From assembly GCA_030035585.1 (NCBI GenBank), contig CM057481.1, forward strand, positions 5,605,128 through 5,669,127: a stretch of DNA of 64,000 nt. Direction: 5' to 3'. Each line of letters starts with the position of its first letter. The first letter of the stretch is position 1. This DNA comes from Dugong dugon. Taxonomy: Eukaryota > Chordata > Mammalia > Sirenia > Dugongidae. A model generated the notes under the pieces. It was not told the origin of the DNA, did no database searches, and worked only from the letters and a program-made list of their open reading frames with translations. Below, in pieces: positions 1 to 11,699 of the stretch. A program made the translations under genes and the position numbers.

Positions 1-173
1 ATAGCAACCCTACGTGTGTCAGAGTAAAAAACTGTGCTCCATAGGGTTTTCAGTGGCTGACTTTTCATAAGTAGCTCACCAGGGTTTTCTTCCTAGGTGC
101 CTCTGGGTGGACTTGAACTGCCAACTTTTCCATTAGCAGCCGAGCATGTTAAGCATTTGTACCGCCCAGAGAC
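1..173 (-). mobile_element. AfroSINE (variant with RTE-like middle), minus strand
   Basis: Read on the minus strand this matches the AfroSINE layout: a tRNA-like head ending in a B-box-like 'ttggcagttcaagtccaccc', a middle 'gagctacttatgaaaagtcagcc', and a tail close to 'ctatggagcacagtttttta'. The middle block differs from the 'agatgtggcagtctgcttc' type found elsewhere in the window. The tail side runs off the window edge, so the insertion is incomplete here. Confidence 0.75.
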
Positions 174-1848
174 TCCACACAAAATACAGGGGCTGAGAAT
201 GAAGAAAGGGTAATTTCCCCCAAAGAAAACAAGGGTACTGTTGCCATAGTAAGGGGAAGTGGTTGCTGGACAGATAAAAACAGCAGATGTCCTGTCTTCA
301 CATGAACCATCATGGGCATACAACAGGCACTCAGAAAATGATTTATTTTATAAAATTAAGCATTCAGAGGGTATGGAGCACTGTAATTGATATTATGTAG
401 GACTATTTGAAAGTCTTCAGTTATCAAAACTGTAATTTTGAATTACTTCTTCTAACTAGTAACTTGAATTTCACTTAATATAGTGAGAAAGTGGCCTAGG
501 AAGAGGGTAGGTGATTGAAAATCATTAAAATGTCTGTAAGGAAGAGATTTGAATTTCCTTTGCCACAGAACCTCTTTGAAGCAGTGAATTATTCACGTAG
601 AGTATTACAACTCAGGAAAGAATCTTAAAATCATTCCTTAGCCAAGGTACAGGTATGACTCCCCTGCTTATCTGCCTGAGAATTTATCATCAAGATGAGA
701 CAAACATCGTGAGTGGACTGGACCCAGAACTGTGAAATGCAGTCAGGCTCTTTTGCCCGAGTTGTTCTGAACGCCACGTGGAGGTTATCGAAAGGAATGC
801 GATCAAGGTACTTGGTCATTTATCATTTGAAAATGCTCACCCATCTTGGGAAATTCTTAGCTTCTTTGGCAAATCAAGTGAGAACCAAAGCTCACTGAAT
901 CTACCTAATCATTCCACTTTCATGCAGGATAAATCTAGGTTTGGGGCTTTCAACGTCCTGAAACAATTGGTTATGGGGACGAACTATGGGCCATTAGCTA
1001 AGTTTTTTCATACACCCCGTAGCTAGATGTGCTCTGTGTTATTAGCTTTAGAAACGGCTGTGCTTTGGGGCTCATTGAAAAACAAAAGAACACAAGACTT
1101 TATTTTGACCTTGAATGATATAGAGAACGAAAATGTTTAGGAATAAGAAAGACAGGAGGATAATGCTGTGCTCAAGTGAAGTATTTCTACATGGTCAATA
1201 TTCTCAGACCCTTGAGCATGGCCTGACTGATGGCTTCCTACGGGCTGATTTCCTGCTAAAGTAGCATTTGTTTAGCTTTCACGAATAATCAATTGTATTG
1301 GCTGCTAAATGAGACCAACAACTGTTCTTGAAGTTATCGGCATCTCAGCCCAATCTTTTGCCGTACAAGCGGTCCTCGGCTTAAGAACGAGATCCATTCT
1401 TAACTGTGTCCTTGAGTCTTTAGGTCGAATTTGTGGGTGAGTCAGAACAGGTGCATATGGTTCTTATTTAGCCTTATTTAGGGCAAGAGAAGGCTCCAAG
1501 GCTTTTCTATGATTTGAAAGCTGCATGTGCAGCAAGGGAAGGCAATTGTGATGAAGAATTTGTTGCGTGTAGGGGTCGGTTCAATCGTTTCAAACTGAGG
1601 ACAAATTTACATAACATGAAAGGGCAAGTAGGAGTTGTCCATAAGTCAGATGTTCATGACCCGAGGTCTGCCTGTATTAACCCCAGATTTCAGTGTCAAT
1701 GGAATATAAAGAACCCACAAGTATCATATCAGGTTGGAAAGATACCAAAAGCTTTTTAATGAATAAAGATTGGTTGCGGTACTAGGCTATGGAGATATTT
1801 GAAAGACTGAAATAATATCTATTTTTTCATGATTTGTGTAATAGCGTT
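174..1848. other. Unassigned AT-rich DNA
   Basis: I recognise no gene, RNA or repeat family. Short ORFs of up to 82 codons (for example around 778-1026 and 1514-1759) show no domain, no splice context and no composition shift, so I treat them as chance. It may be ancient, diverged repeat or intronic/intergenic single-copy DNA. Confidence 0.5.
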
Positions 1849-2461
1849 GGTATGGATTGAATTGTGTCCCCAAAAACATGTGTTGTGAATCCTAACCCCT
1901 ATACCTGTGGCTATAATCTCATGTGGGAATGGGGTTTCTTTGTTACGTTAATAAGGCAGTATTAGTTTAGGATGTATCTTGAGTCAATCTCTTTTGAGAT
2001 ATAAAAGAGCAGATTAAGCAAGGAAGCAAGCGAGCAGAGGTGGGAGAAGATAGATGTCACTCACCAGGGCCAGAAAACCCAACAACCAAGGTATGCACGG
2101 GCTTAACTGTGTTTACTTACTAATCTGCAGTGCGAAATTTCACCTGGGTTTCGCCTAAGCACAAGTAAACCAGTGTGTACCTTGCTTACAGTAAACTGGT
2201 GCATACTGTGCTTACTGGTTAATCTGGTCCTGGCGACCACATGAAGGTCACCAAGGAACCAAGAAACAGAAGCTGAAAAGAGGCAAGGACCTTCCCCCAG
2301 AGCCAACAGAGAGAGAGAAAAAACAGAGAGAGAGCGTTTACCTAGAGCCTGCGCCCTGAATTTGGACTTCTAGCCTCCGAAACTATAAGAAAATAAATTT
2401 CTGTGGGTTAAAGCCACCCACTTGTGGTATTTCTGTTATAGCAGCATTAGATAACTAAGAC
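1849..2461 (+). mobile_element. MaLR/MLT1-like solo LTR with an unexplained internal block
   Basis: It begins TGgtatggattgaattgtg and ends with 'ttagataactaagaCA', so it has LTR-type TG...CA ends. Near the 3' end there is an AATAAA signal ('gaaaataaatttctgtggg') and the 'aagccacccacttgtgg' block typical of MaLR-type LTRs. It is about 610 bp, longer than the related LTR at 33.0 kb (~480 bp). The excess lies around 2083-2240, which has its own 26-bp near-repeats. Family assignment is by eye; an L1M 3' end is the main alternative. Confidence 0.6.
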
Positions 2462-2965
2462 AGCTGTGCTCTGATTATTATTGCTATGTAACAGATTAGC
2501 CCCAAAACTGAGTAACTTAAAATAGCCATTTTATTTTGCTTACTAGTCAGAGGGTCAGGAATGAGGGACGGGTTTAGCTAGGCAATTCTCATTTGGGATC
2601 CGTCATGTGATTAAAGTCAGATGTCAGCTGGGGCTACAGTCATCTGGAAGCTTGGCTGGGCTAGTCATCCAAGATGCCACTCACATGACTGGCTGTTGAT
2701 GCTGGCTCTCAGCTGGGAGCTCACCGAGGCTGTCCACCAGAGTGCCTGCCTCTGGCATCTCCAGCATGGTCTCAGGGCGGATGGAATTTCTTACATGGGG
2801 CTTTGCTTTCCCCAGATGGAGCATTCCAGGAGGACAAAGTGGACACTGCTTGGCCTTTACTGAACTGACCTCAGAATTACACAGCATCACTTCCGCTGCG
2901 TTCTCTGGGTTACAAGTGAGTCACCAACACCAGCCCGGATTCAAGCGCAGGAGACATGGGCCCTA
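2462..2965 (-). mobile_element. Ancient LTR-like repeat, minus strand
   Basis: Reverse complement of the widespread mammalian consensus ending 'ttttggggtaatttgttatgcagca'. Here the plus strand reads 'ctatgtaacagattagcccc' followed by 'catcaggctggggctacagtc'-like segments. The same family occurs at 8740-9110, 11085-11690 and 18405-18905. I favour a MaLR LTR because the 18.4 kb copy ends TG...CA; an L1M 3' UTR is possible. The right boundary is approximate. Confidence 0.55.
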
Positions 2966-3003
2966 CTACTCACGAAAGGAGTGTCAAAGAAGTTGTAGAC
3001 ACG

Positions 3004-3525
3004 CTTTTTTTTTTTTTTTTAATTGTATTTTAGGTGAAAGTTTACAGCACAAACTAGTTTCTCATTCAAAATTCATATACAAATTATTCTGTGACATTGG
3101 TTACAATCCCCACCATGTGTCAGCACTCTCTCCCTTTCCCTTTATATCCCATGTTCCCCGTGTCCATTTGTCCAGTTTTCTCCTCCCTTCCTGCCTTCTC
3201 ATTTTTGTTTTTGGGCAGGTGTTGCCCATTTGGTCTCATATACTTGGTTGAACTAAGAAGCACATTCCTCTTGTGTGTTATTGTTGGTTTTATAGGGCTG
3301 TCTAGTCTTCGGCTGAAAGGTGGACTGCAAAAGTGGCTTCAGTTCTGCGTTAGCAGGGTGTCCGGCGGCCATAGTCTTGAGGAGACCAGTGAAGCCTAGT
3401 TTTCTTCTGTGATTTTGAATTTCGTTCTTTATTTTTCCCTAGCTCTGCCCAGAACCATCTATTGCGATCCCAGTCAGAGCCGTCAGTGGTAGTAACCAGG
3501 CACCGTCTAGTTCTTCTGGTTGTTT
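3004..3525 (-). mobile_element. L1 3'-UTR fragment, minus strand, with poly(T) at its left edge
   Basis: A run of T at 3006-3020 (the reversed poly(A) tail) is followed by 'ttttaggtgaaagtttacag' and the block 'attctgtgacattggttaca'. The same order is seen at 40207-40646 and, more diverged, in the 3' UTR of L1-B (47.6-48.8 kb). It is 5'-truncated and non-coding. The 169-codon plus-strand ORF overlapping it is an accident of the T-rich repeat. Confidence 0.8.
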
Positions 3526-3960
3526 TTGTTTTTAAATTGTTTTATTGTGGTAAAAATAGGTCTCTGGGTGGCACAAATCGTTTGCACTTGACTGCTAACC
3601 TAAAGGTTGGCAGTTCAGACCCACCCAGTGGTGCCATGGAAGAAAGCCTGGTGATCTGCTTCCATAAGGATTACCACCAAGAAAACCCTATGGAGCAGTT
3701 CTACTCTGTCACGCGTGGGGCTGCCATGAGTCAGAATAGACTTGACAGCAAAGGGTATGGAATTTTGGTTTGTCGGTAGAAATATATACAAAACAATACA
3801 TGTGCCAATTCAACATGTTTTTCTATGTGCCGTTCAGTGATATCAGTTTCAGTAATCAAGTTGTGAAACCATCATCACTACCCATTTCCAAATTATTCCT
3901 GGACATATTTCAAAACCATCACAAGGGGTCTGCAGTGGCTTAGAAATATCTTCCTCTTGT
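3526..3960 (-). repeat. Older L1M-like 3'-end remnant split by an AfroSINE
   Basis: The pieces 'tttattgtggtaaaa' and, right of the SINE, 'atatatacaaaacaataca...ccaattcaacatgttttt' resemble an old L1 3'-UTR motif also found near 20.86-21.1 kb. The AfroSINE at 3559-3774 separates them. Confidence 0.5.
3559..3774 (+). mobile_element. AfroSINE, long form
   Basis: Begins 'ggtctctgggtggcacaaat', has the B-box-like 'ggttggcagttcagacccac', a middle block 'gcctggtgatctgcttccat', and the tail 'gccatgagtcagaatagact'. It is flanked by an imperfect TSD, ggtaaaaata (3549-3558) and ggtagaaata (3775-3784). Its middle block resembles the RTE 5' head seen at 26.68 kb. Confidence 0.88.
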
Positions 3961-5270
3961 TACCTAAGCTGATTTTTAGAAGTATCTTCTATCCAGATAT
4001 TTCAACATTCTTTATAATGGTTGGAGTTATGGAGACATCATTAGCCTCAATGTTCCTCATACCAATGTATTATTTCTCTTCTGAAGCAGAGGCAAGAGTT
4101 TCATTCCAACTGTTGTAGGGGGAGAAGAATAAGAACTGAGAAGGCTTTGGATCTGACTCAAGAAATTGGGATGTTAAATTCACCTGCAATGCAAAACCTA
4201 TCTTACCTGGTGCTCTGTAAATTCTTGTACTGAGTTTGACAAGATTTTATTTTTAACCCTGCAAATGAAAAACCCGTTTGAACTACCTCCTTCTTGAATA
4301 GCCACATATTAAAGATAAATGTGAGGCTATAAATGATATGTTGTCTGCTTTGTAAAATCAAGAGAATACAAATTGTGCAGCCTTTTTTTTTTATAAGCAA
4401 TTTCCTTCTATAGACCTTTAATACTAGTAAATCTGTAAAGGTCTACTGATGGCCTAGATTATCCTATAGAAAAAAACGAAATCTTTTCAAAGTCGACATT
4501 AAAATCCACATGATTCAGGGCTTTCTTTTTCATGGTTTACCTTAGATCGTGCCTATGGGAGCTGTTTTCTCCATGAATAATAGTATCACTGCTAGCTTTT
4601 GCTTGGTTGGCCATATGGTGTTATCCGTTACACGGAAGAGTTTGCTAGTTCATTAGTGAACCAATAAGGGCTCAAACACCTGCCCTCATTTTTATTTCTC
4701 TCCTCTGAGTGACAGTCTTTCAGATATAATGCAATTTGTTAATGATATTCTACATATGAAGGTAAGGCACCTGCTATTCCTAATTACGGTGGTGGACCGC
4801 CACTAGCTCTATGAAGACTGAATTCCAGCATAGACACATGTTGGCTTTGTTTTAACTGCATTCTAATGGACAATGGGTTTTACATTTTGAACAAGTGACT
4901 TAAATATGTTGTTGCATTTGTATCTGTTGGAAGAAAACAATTCTCCTTGACTTGGTACAACTGGGAGTTAAGGTAACCATGAATATTGAATATTATTTAA
5001 CATTGCTTTTGTTTTCTGGTTCTCAGGCCAAAATACATCTGACAGATTCTCTCTAAGGTCTTTCTATTAGTGTAATCCTTACTACCATGTTGACTAAAAA
5101 ACAAGGCAAAACAAAACAGTCCTCTCCTAATTATCTTTGTGTTCCTGTTTTAAAAATGACAAAGTTTTAAAAAATTTAGTGATTTCTCTAATTGCTTTAA
5201 GTAAAAAGGAGACAAGAATAGAAAAAAAAAAACTTATCTCACTGCCTTAAGATTATACATTTATATTGTT
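3961..5270. other. Unassigned AT-rich DNA
   Basis: No gene, RNA or repeat family recognised. T- and A-rich with scattered short homopolymers. ORFs are short and unsupported. Confidence 0.5.
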
Positions 5271-6340
5271 TCAATTAATTTCTCTAAATATATGCCTACA
5301 CGTACATATAAACTATTTTTGAGTAAGTAATGCAGTCTCGTAGTTAAAAATTCAAAAATGAAATGTCTTCCTCCTTCTCAGAACCTTAGCTGCCAGTTCC
5401 TTCCATAGAGGAAATGTTCTCGTTCTCTTTCAGGCAGAGATATTTTAAGCACAATTATATATCTATTTTTCCCTTTTTCCTCCACCCAAATGCTAGCTTG
5501 ATATTCAAACTGCCTTTGCCTTGCTTTTTTCATGTAACAGTCTATCTTGGGGAAATTTCCATATAATACAAAAAGCATCCTCTTTTTTTATGATGTATAG
5601 TATTCCAGTGTATTGATATAAACTTAATTCACTTAACCAGTTTCCTATTAATGGTCATTTCTGGTTTTTTTCAATCTTTTATTTTTACCATTCTGCAATG
5701 AGTAATCTTGAATGTATGTTACTTTGCCCATAATGAAGTGTATCTTGCCTAAATTTCAAGCTTTGAAGTGCCGAGTCAAAGGATACGTGCATTAGCAATT
5801 TTGATGGATATTGCCAAATTACTATCCATAAAAGTTGCACTAATCTACAGCTCCTCCCAGCAGTGGAAGAGCCTCTCTCTCCCCAAACTCTCCCCATACA
5901 ATGTGTTATAGAACTTTGGGTCTTTGACAATCTAATAAATGAAAATGGTTCTTAGAGTAGTTTCTGTTTTCATTCTCTTAAGTGTGTGAGATTGAGTATC
6001 TTTTCACATTATTAAATATATATTTTCTAAAACAAAGATGAGATCAAATAGAAAATATAGTTTTGTAGCTTTTTTTTCCAATTAAGCAATGTAATAGACA
6101 TCATTTTGTGTTATGCAACGTTTTTCTACGACATGAAAGTCATACTTTCCCATTGTATATCTATATCAAAATTTATTTACTTAATCCCTTATCATTGTAC
6201 ATTTATGTGTTTCCAACATTTTTGGTTCTATAAATAACATTGAGATGAATAACCCTAAAGATACGTTTTTGTGCATAGCTGGGATGGAAATTACATTTTG
6301 TTTTTGCAGACAGAATTTTGAGGCTGAATTAATAATTAGA
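5271..6340 (-). repeat. Old L1M/HAL1-like 3'-UTR remnants
   Basis: Motifs such as 'tgatgtatagtattccagtg' (5592-5611) and the later 'cattgtatatctatatcaaa' are typical of old L1-derived non-coding DNA in reverse orientation; similar text occurs at 19.3-19.7 kb. It is strongly diverged, and I cannot define element ends. Confidence 0.4.
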
Positions 6341-6364
6341 TGAGGTCACAAGTTGTTATTGTTG

Positions 6365-7424
6365 TTAGGTGTCACTGAGTGGGTTCCAACTCATAGTGAC
6401 CCTGCGTACAACAGAACCAAACACTGCCGGGTCCTGTGGCATCCTCACAATCGTTGCTATGTTTGAGCCCATTGTTGTAGCCACTGTGTCAATCCGTCTC
6501 ATTGAGGGTCTTCCTCTTTTTCCCTGACTCTGTACTTTACCAAGCATGATGTCCTTCTCCAGGGACTGGTCCCTCCTAATAACATGTCCAAAGTACTTGA
6601 AATGAAGTCTCGCCATCCTCCCTTCCAAGGAGCACTCTGGCAGTATTTCTTCCAAGACAGACTTGTTCATTCTCCTGGCAGTCCACGTATATTCAATATT
6701 CTTCACCAACACCATGATTCAAAGGCATCAGTTCTTCTTCAGTCTTCTTTATTCATTGTCCAGCTTTCGCACGTGTATGAGGCAATTGAAAATACCATGG
6801 TTTGGGTCAGGCAAACCTTAGTCGTCAAAGTGACATCTTTGCTTTTTAACACTTTAAAGAGATCTTTTGCAGCAGATTTGCCCAGTGCAATACATTGTTT
6901 GATTTCCTGACTGTTGCTTCCATGGGCATTGATTGTGGATCCAAGGAAATGAAATCCTTGACAACTTCAATCTTTTCTCCATTTATCATGATGTTGCTTA
7001 CTGGTCCCGTAGTGAGGATTTTTTTTTTTTTTTTATGTTGAAGCGTAACCCATACTGATGGCTGTAGTCTTTGGTCTTCATTAGTAAGTGCTTTCAGCAA
7101 GCAAGGTTGTGTCATCTGCATATCATAAGTTGTTAATGAGTCTTCCACCAATTCAGATGCCACATACTTCTTCATATAGTCCAGCTTCTTGGATTATTTG
7201 CTCAGCATACAGATTGAATAAGTATAGTGAAAAGATGCAACTCTGATGCACACCTCTCTTGATTTTAAACCATGCAGTATCCCCTTGTTCTGTTTGAACG
7301 GCTGTCTCTGGTCTATGTACAGGTTCCTCAGGAGCACAATGAAATGTTCTAGAATTCCCATTCGTCACAATGTTACCCATAATTTGTTATGATCCACACA
7401 GTCAAATGCCTTTGCATAGTCCAA
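6365..7424 (-). pseudogene. RTE/Bov-B RT core and C-terminal remnants (frameshifted)
   Basis: The remainder of the RTE ORF in at least three frames. 7153-7380 encodes 'GVHQSCIFSLYLFNLYAEQI', matching the RT motif 'GVRQGCxLSPxLFNLYxE'. 6846-7175 carries a decayed catalytic box where 'YADDT' is expected ('YDMQMTQ'). 6365-6715 encodes the C-terminal 'RRMNKSVLEEILPECSLEGR' and 'FGHVIRRDQSLEKDIMLGK' region of Bov-B. Stops and frameshifts make it non-functional. The T-run at 7018-7034 interrupts the coding pattern and may be a later expansion. Confidence 0.8.
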
Positions 7425-8231
7425 TCAAACACAGGTAAATATCTTTCTGGTATTCTCTGCTTTCAGCCAAGATCCATATGACACAGCAAAGATATCCCTT
7501 GTTCCACATCCTTTCCGGAATCCAGCTTGAATTTCTGGCAGTTCCATGTTGATGTTCTGCTGCAATGACTTTTGAATGATCTTCAGCAAAATTTTACTTG
7601 CATGTGATATTAATGATATTGTTTGGTAATTTACGCATTCTGTTGGATCACCTTTCTTTGTAATGGGTACAAATATGAATCTCTTCCAGTAGCTTGGCCA
7701 GGTAGCTGTCTTCCAAATTTCTTGGCATAGATGGGTGAGTGCTTCCTGTGCTGCATCCATTTGTGGAAACATCTCAATTGGTATTCCGTCAATTCCTGGA
7801 ACCTTGTTTGTCATAAATGCCTTCAGTGCAGCTTGCACTTCTTCCTTCAGTACCACCAGTTCTTGATCATATGCTACCTCCTGAAATGGTTGAACATTGA
7901 CCAGTTCTTTTTGGTATAATGACTCTGTGTATTCCTTCCATCTTCTTTCGATGCTTCCTGTGTTGTTTAATATGTTCCCCGTAGAATTCTTCACTATTGC
8001 AACTTGAGGCTGGAATTTTCTCTTCAGTTCTTTCAGCTTGAGAAACGCCAAGCCTCTTCTTCCCTTTTGGTTTTCTATCTCCCGGTCTTGGCACATTTCA
8101 TTATAATAATTTATTTTGTCTTCTGAAGCCACCCTTTGAAATCTTCTTTTCAGCTCTTTTACTTCCTCATTTCTTCCATTGGCTTTAGCTACTCTACATT
8201 CACAAGCAAGTTTCAGAGTGTTTTCTGACAT
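7425..8231 (-). pseudogene. RTE/Bov-B reverse transcriptase N-terminal part (broken)
   Basis: A 268-codon open stretch from the minus-strand ATG at 8229-8231. Visible RT features in order: a lysine/arginine-rich linker, 'SIERRWKEYTESLY' before the RT core, 'NKVPGIDGIPIEMF' (RT block 1; the usual form is 'KAPGxDGIPxE'), 'FVPITKKGDPTECVNYQTIS' (usually 'IPIPKKGD...NYRTISL'), and 'PEIQAGFRKGCGTRD' (usually 'QAGFRxGRGTRDQI'). In an autonomous element it would copy RTE RNA at target sites. The frame is lost after 7425. The catalytic YADD region lies downstream in other frames. Confidence 0.85.
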
Positions 8232-8320
8232 CTATTTTGGTCTTATCTTTCTTTCCTGTCTTTTTAATGAACTTTTGCTTTCTTCATGTATGATGTCCTT
8301 CAAGGATGTAGTCACATAAT

Positions 8321-8739
8321 GCCCCACATTTTAACCCTGCTTTCCCTCTACAAAGGGTACTTGCCTGTGATTTCAAGAAAACTACCTCTCAGCGGGTGAG
8401 CTTGGACTCAGATTTTTTTCTCTGCTGCATCCCAATTTTCCTGAAATGAAATTTATCTGTCTCTAAAATTCAGTGTGCTATGCACAACACTGTATTTTAG
8501 GTAGGAGTAGATAGCACTACTGTGACAGAGCACCGGGCAACATATTATTGGAACTTTGGGGTCTTGTATTTCTCAACTTATAGTCTATATCCATATGTAG
8601 GGCTAGGCAGAATAACAACAACCATCAACACTTATACTGAATGTTTATGATGTTTTATACAGTAAGTGCTTGAAATGTATTATCTCATTTAATCTTCACA
8701 ACAAAGATAACAGAACTAATGTGTGTGGGGGGCAATGTA
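8321..8739. other. Short unassigned DNA with a MIR-like fragment
   Basis: 8321-8640 has nothing I recognise. 8645-8720 contains 'gtattatctcatttaatctt', a reversed MIR core. No gene signals. Confidence 0.5.
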
Positions 8740-9110
8740 AAAATTTTGTATAACAAACTACCCCTAAAGTCTGTGCCTTATAATAGCAAGCATTTAATTT
8801 TGTTTTGCTAATTCGTCTATACTCAGTTGGGGCTCTGCTGTGCTCGGCCAGCATCAGGTAAGCTTGACTCCAAGATACTGGCTGGGTCCAGATTTACTCT
8901 ACATTTCTCTCATCCCCATTCGGACCAGAAGCTACCCGCAGAATGTTCCTCTCATGGTGAATAGCAGAAATGTAAGAGTCAAGCCAAACTGTGCAAGCAC
9001 ATTTAAGGCCTCCTCTCAAACAGTGTCCATTAACCTTTCATTGGTCAAAGCAGTTATGCCAATGACCAAATCTGATATCAATAAGAGAAGTATATTTCAC
9101 TCATAATAGG
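8740..9110 (-). mobile_element. Ancient LTR-like repeat, minus strand
   Basis: 'aaatttcgtataacaaacta'-type start, then 'tttgctaattcgtctatact' and 'cagttggggctctgctgtgc', a diverged version of the family at 2462 and 18405. Ends are indistinct. Confidence 0.45.
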
Positions 9111-10700
9111 AAAGAACTGCAAAATTACAGGTATAATCCTGTAACAGGAGCGTGAAGAATTGGGATGAAAATCTAGTCTACCATAAGTACCTTGGAAGAA
9201 TGGATGAATAAGTGACAAGTTCCAAAATATTCATAGAGACTGAAGTCATTTTTTTTTTTTTGTTAACATTGAGCCTGAAATCCTATAGAGCTGAAAGCCC
9301 CATGAAAGACTTTTTTAATTTGAGATATATTTAATTTGAGAAATTAAAGAAGATTCAAAGATTTGAAATAACAGCTCTGCTGTTATATTGATTATAATCT
9401 CCTAGAGGAGGAAAGAAGGCACTTGTATAAATTATTCCGTAGCAAAATATAAGACGGTAAGTGTCCTTCAACGATCCATTGCAAGTAAAGGGGGAGAAGG
9501 ATTAATTATGTAATAATTAGGTTTTCTTGGTTTGATCTCTATTACATTTCTTTTGTAATGAAATTGTGGAAGAGATTTCCTAATAGCTAACTAGAGAAAG
9601 TCTTTTATTTATACCAGAAATACTACAGATGAATTTTTTAATATGTAAATTTTAAGAGGAAACTATAGGAGTTCCACAGTTTTAGAAAAACAGAATAATG
9701 CGTTTCTTGAGCCTCTGCTTTTCAACAAATTGAACAGTGTGCAGTGTCAAATTGAAAACGTGAAAAAAATTTGCCAGTATGAAGAAGCATAAGTAAAAAA
9801 TTAAAACAATGAGAACTACTGTTTTGAAAAGTACTTCAGTTTTTGGCTAAATTAAGAAAATATAAAGTTAGAGACACAAACAGTAATATAGCTTGCTGGA
9901 CATAATTCTCTTTGGGTCAGTTCTTTTAGAAATTAGAGAAAAATCATTCACCTGTGAATGTAGGAAACCATTGCTAATTGTCAGTCTTGCTAGAAAAACA
10001 ACAACAAACAGTATGTAAAACGATAGCAGTTTGAGAAAAAATAATTTTAATCCTCTCAGTTTTTATTGAATTATTTTGACCTACATTATCTGAAAGATCA
10101 TTTTTGAGGGCTGAATCACAAAGGTGGAAAACCACTATTGAGGCTGAGATTGAATGCATTTCCACATAGCTTATTTCAGAAATTATTTGAGACAGATTTT
10201 TATAGAAACATTATTTTACCTTTAATGATATAAATGTTCGAATTAACTTCTTCCAACAACTTGCTACGATTTTTATAGCTTACGTGAAAGTAATAGAGAC
10301 TGAAATTGGTAAGCGGTGGTACTAGTAAATTCATTAAAATGTAAAACAATTTCTCCACAGGGGGAAAATTCAGGGCGCAACTGAGATGAACAGTTTCTGT
10401 ATCAGTTTGATATGTTCTAATGTGTTAACAAGGATGCAAAAATTACCTAAATGGATGATGACAATAACGTAATACATTTAGGCTGTTGAGTACTCTGTGT
10501 TTGGAAGACTGTGAGAATCCTTGTCTGATGAGATTCATGTTTAAGTTCAAAGTCCTCATGTGTTTATTGGCTCATTCTTTGAGGTGGAAATTTGGGGGAA
10601 AAAATGAATCTTTTGTGGTTTCATGGAAAGAGTATAAAATTTAGCCTCTTAAATTTTTGGTCTTCTTAAAAAAGTGTGGTTTTGAGCTCTAACTTTAACA
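9111..10700. other. Unassigned AT-rich DNA
   Basis: No gene or repeat family recognised. The block is uniformly AT-rich with only very short ORFs. It could be single-copy intergenic or intronic sequence. Confidence 0.5.
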
Positions 10701-10865
10701 TTTACTAAGGAGTTGCTCAACTTCTCCAAGACTTAATTTCCTCCTCTATAAAATGGGGACAATAATGTCAACTTCAAAAGTCGTGGTGATGGTGAAATTA
10801 AATAATGTTAGCAATGCTTGGTTCATGATGAGTATTCTATAAAGGAGAGTTGCTATTAGTATAAC
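10701..10865 (+). repeat. MIR
   Basis: Contains the MIR core 'ttcctcctctataaaatggg' followed by 'gacaataatgtcaacttc' and 'gtggtgatggtgaaattaaa', in consensus order on the plus strand. Confidence 0.75.
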
Positions 10866-11084
10866 TAATTTCTATCAGATGGATAATAGGTAAAAATATA
10901 TTCCTTATTGTAAAAATACGAAGACTACCATACACTTTTGAACCAATTAAATGCTGTGCAGATGTTCTGTACAATAATCAACTGTCATGATAAGAATAGC
11001 TAACAGAAATGCAAGTGTAAAGTGCAGTCACCAAGGTAAGATCAAATAGAAATAGAGTAATATGTCTGTGAAATAATCAGCATT

Positions 11085-11690
11085 TTACTACTCTATTGCT
11101 GCATAACAAGTTATCTCAAAACTTAGCACCTTAAAGCAATGGACATTTATTATCTCAGTATCTGTGAATTAGAGACTTGAGAACAGCTTAACTGAGTGGC
11201 TCTAAGTCAGGGTCTCTCATAAGGTTGCCATCAAGATATTGGCCAGGGCTGCAGTCATCTGAAGGCTTGACTGGGGCTGTAAGATCCACTTCCAAGATGG
11301 CTCACTCACATGGTTGTTGGCAGGAGACCTCAGTTCCTCACCATGTGGACCTCTTCACAGGGTTGCTTGAATGTCTTCATAACATGGTGGGTGGCTTCCC
11401 CAAGAACAAGTGATCCAAGAGAGATCAAAGAGGAAGCTCCAGTGCCTTTTATGGCCTGGTCATAAACCTAAACCAAACCAAACCCATTGCCATGGAGTCG
11501 ACTCCAACTCACAGAGACCCTATAGGACCGAGTAGAACTGCCTCATAAGGTTTCCAAGGACCAGCTGGTGAATATGAACTGCTGACCTTTTGGTCAGCCT
11601 GGTCACAGACCTAGTCTATTTGTTAGAGGTGAGTTACTAAGTCCATCTCACAATGAAAGGAAGAATATAAAAAAATTTGTGAACATATGT
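11085..11690 (-). mobile_element. Ancient LTR-like repeat, minus strand, split by an AfroSINE
   Basis: 'ctattgctgcataacaagtt' begins the same family as 2462 and 18405; 'ggccagggctgcagtcatct' and 'tcactcacatggttgttggc' follow in order. The element resumes after the SINE with 'ttgttagaggtgagttacta'. The interruption dates this element as older than the SINE. Confidence 0.65.
11470..11596 (-). mobile_element. AfroSINE, short form, inserted in an LTR
   Basis: Reads on the minus strand from 'aaaaggtcagcagttcatat' to 'gagttggagtcgactccatg' and a GGTTT-type tail. Flanking TSD gcctggtca is present at 11454-11462 and 11597-11605. It lacks the ~45-base middle block, as in the HSP-type AfroSINEs. The head is 5'-truncated. 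Confidence 0.88.
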
Positions 11691-11699
11691 TAAAACCAT

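Larger units (their letters stand above)
6344..8320 (-). mobile_element. Bov-B-type RTE LINE, 5'-truncated, minus strand
   Basis: On the minus strand this runs from an RT-upstream linker through the reverse transcriptase to the C-terminal region and a short (TTG/CAA)n tail at 6353-6367, the usual Bov-B/RTE 3' terminus. The left edge reads 'gttgttattgttgttaggtg' and the 3' text 'ctatgagttggaacccactc' is shared in style with AfroSINE tails. No poly(A) is present, as expected for RTE. Possible short TSD 'gtcaca' at both flanks (weak). Confidence 0.85.
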
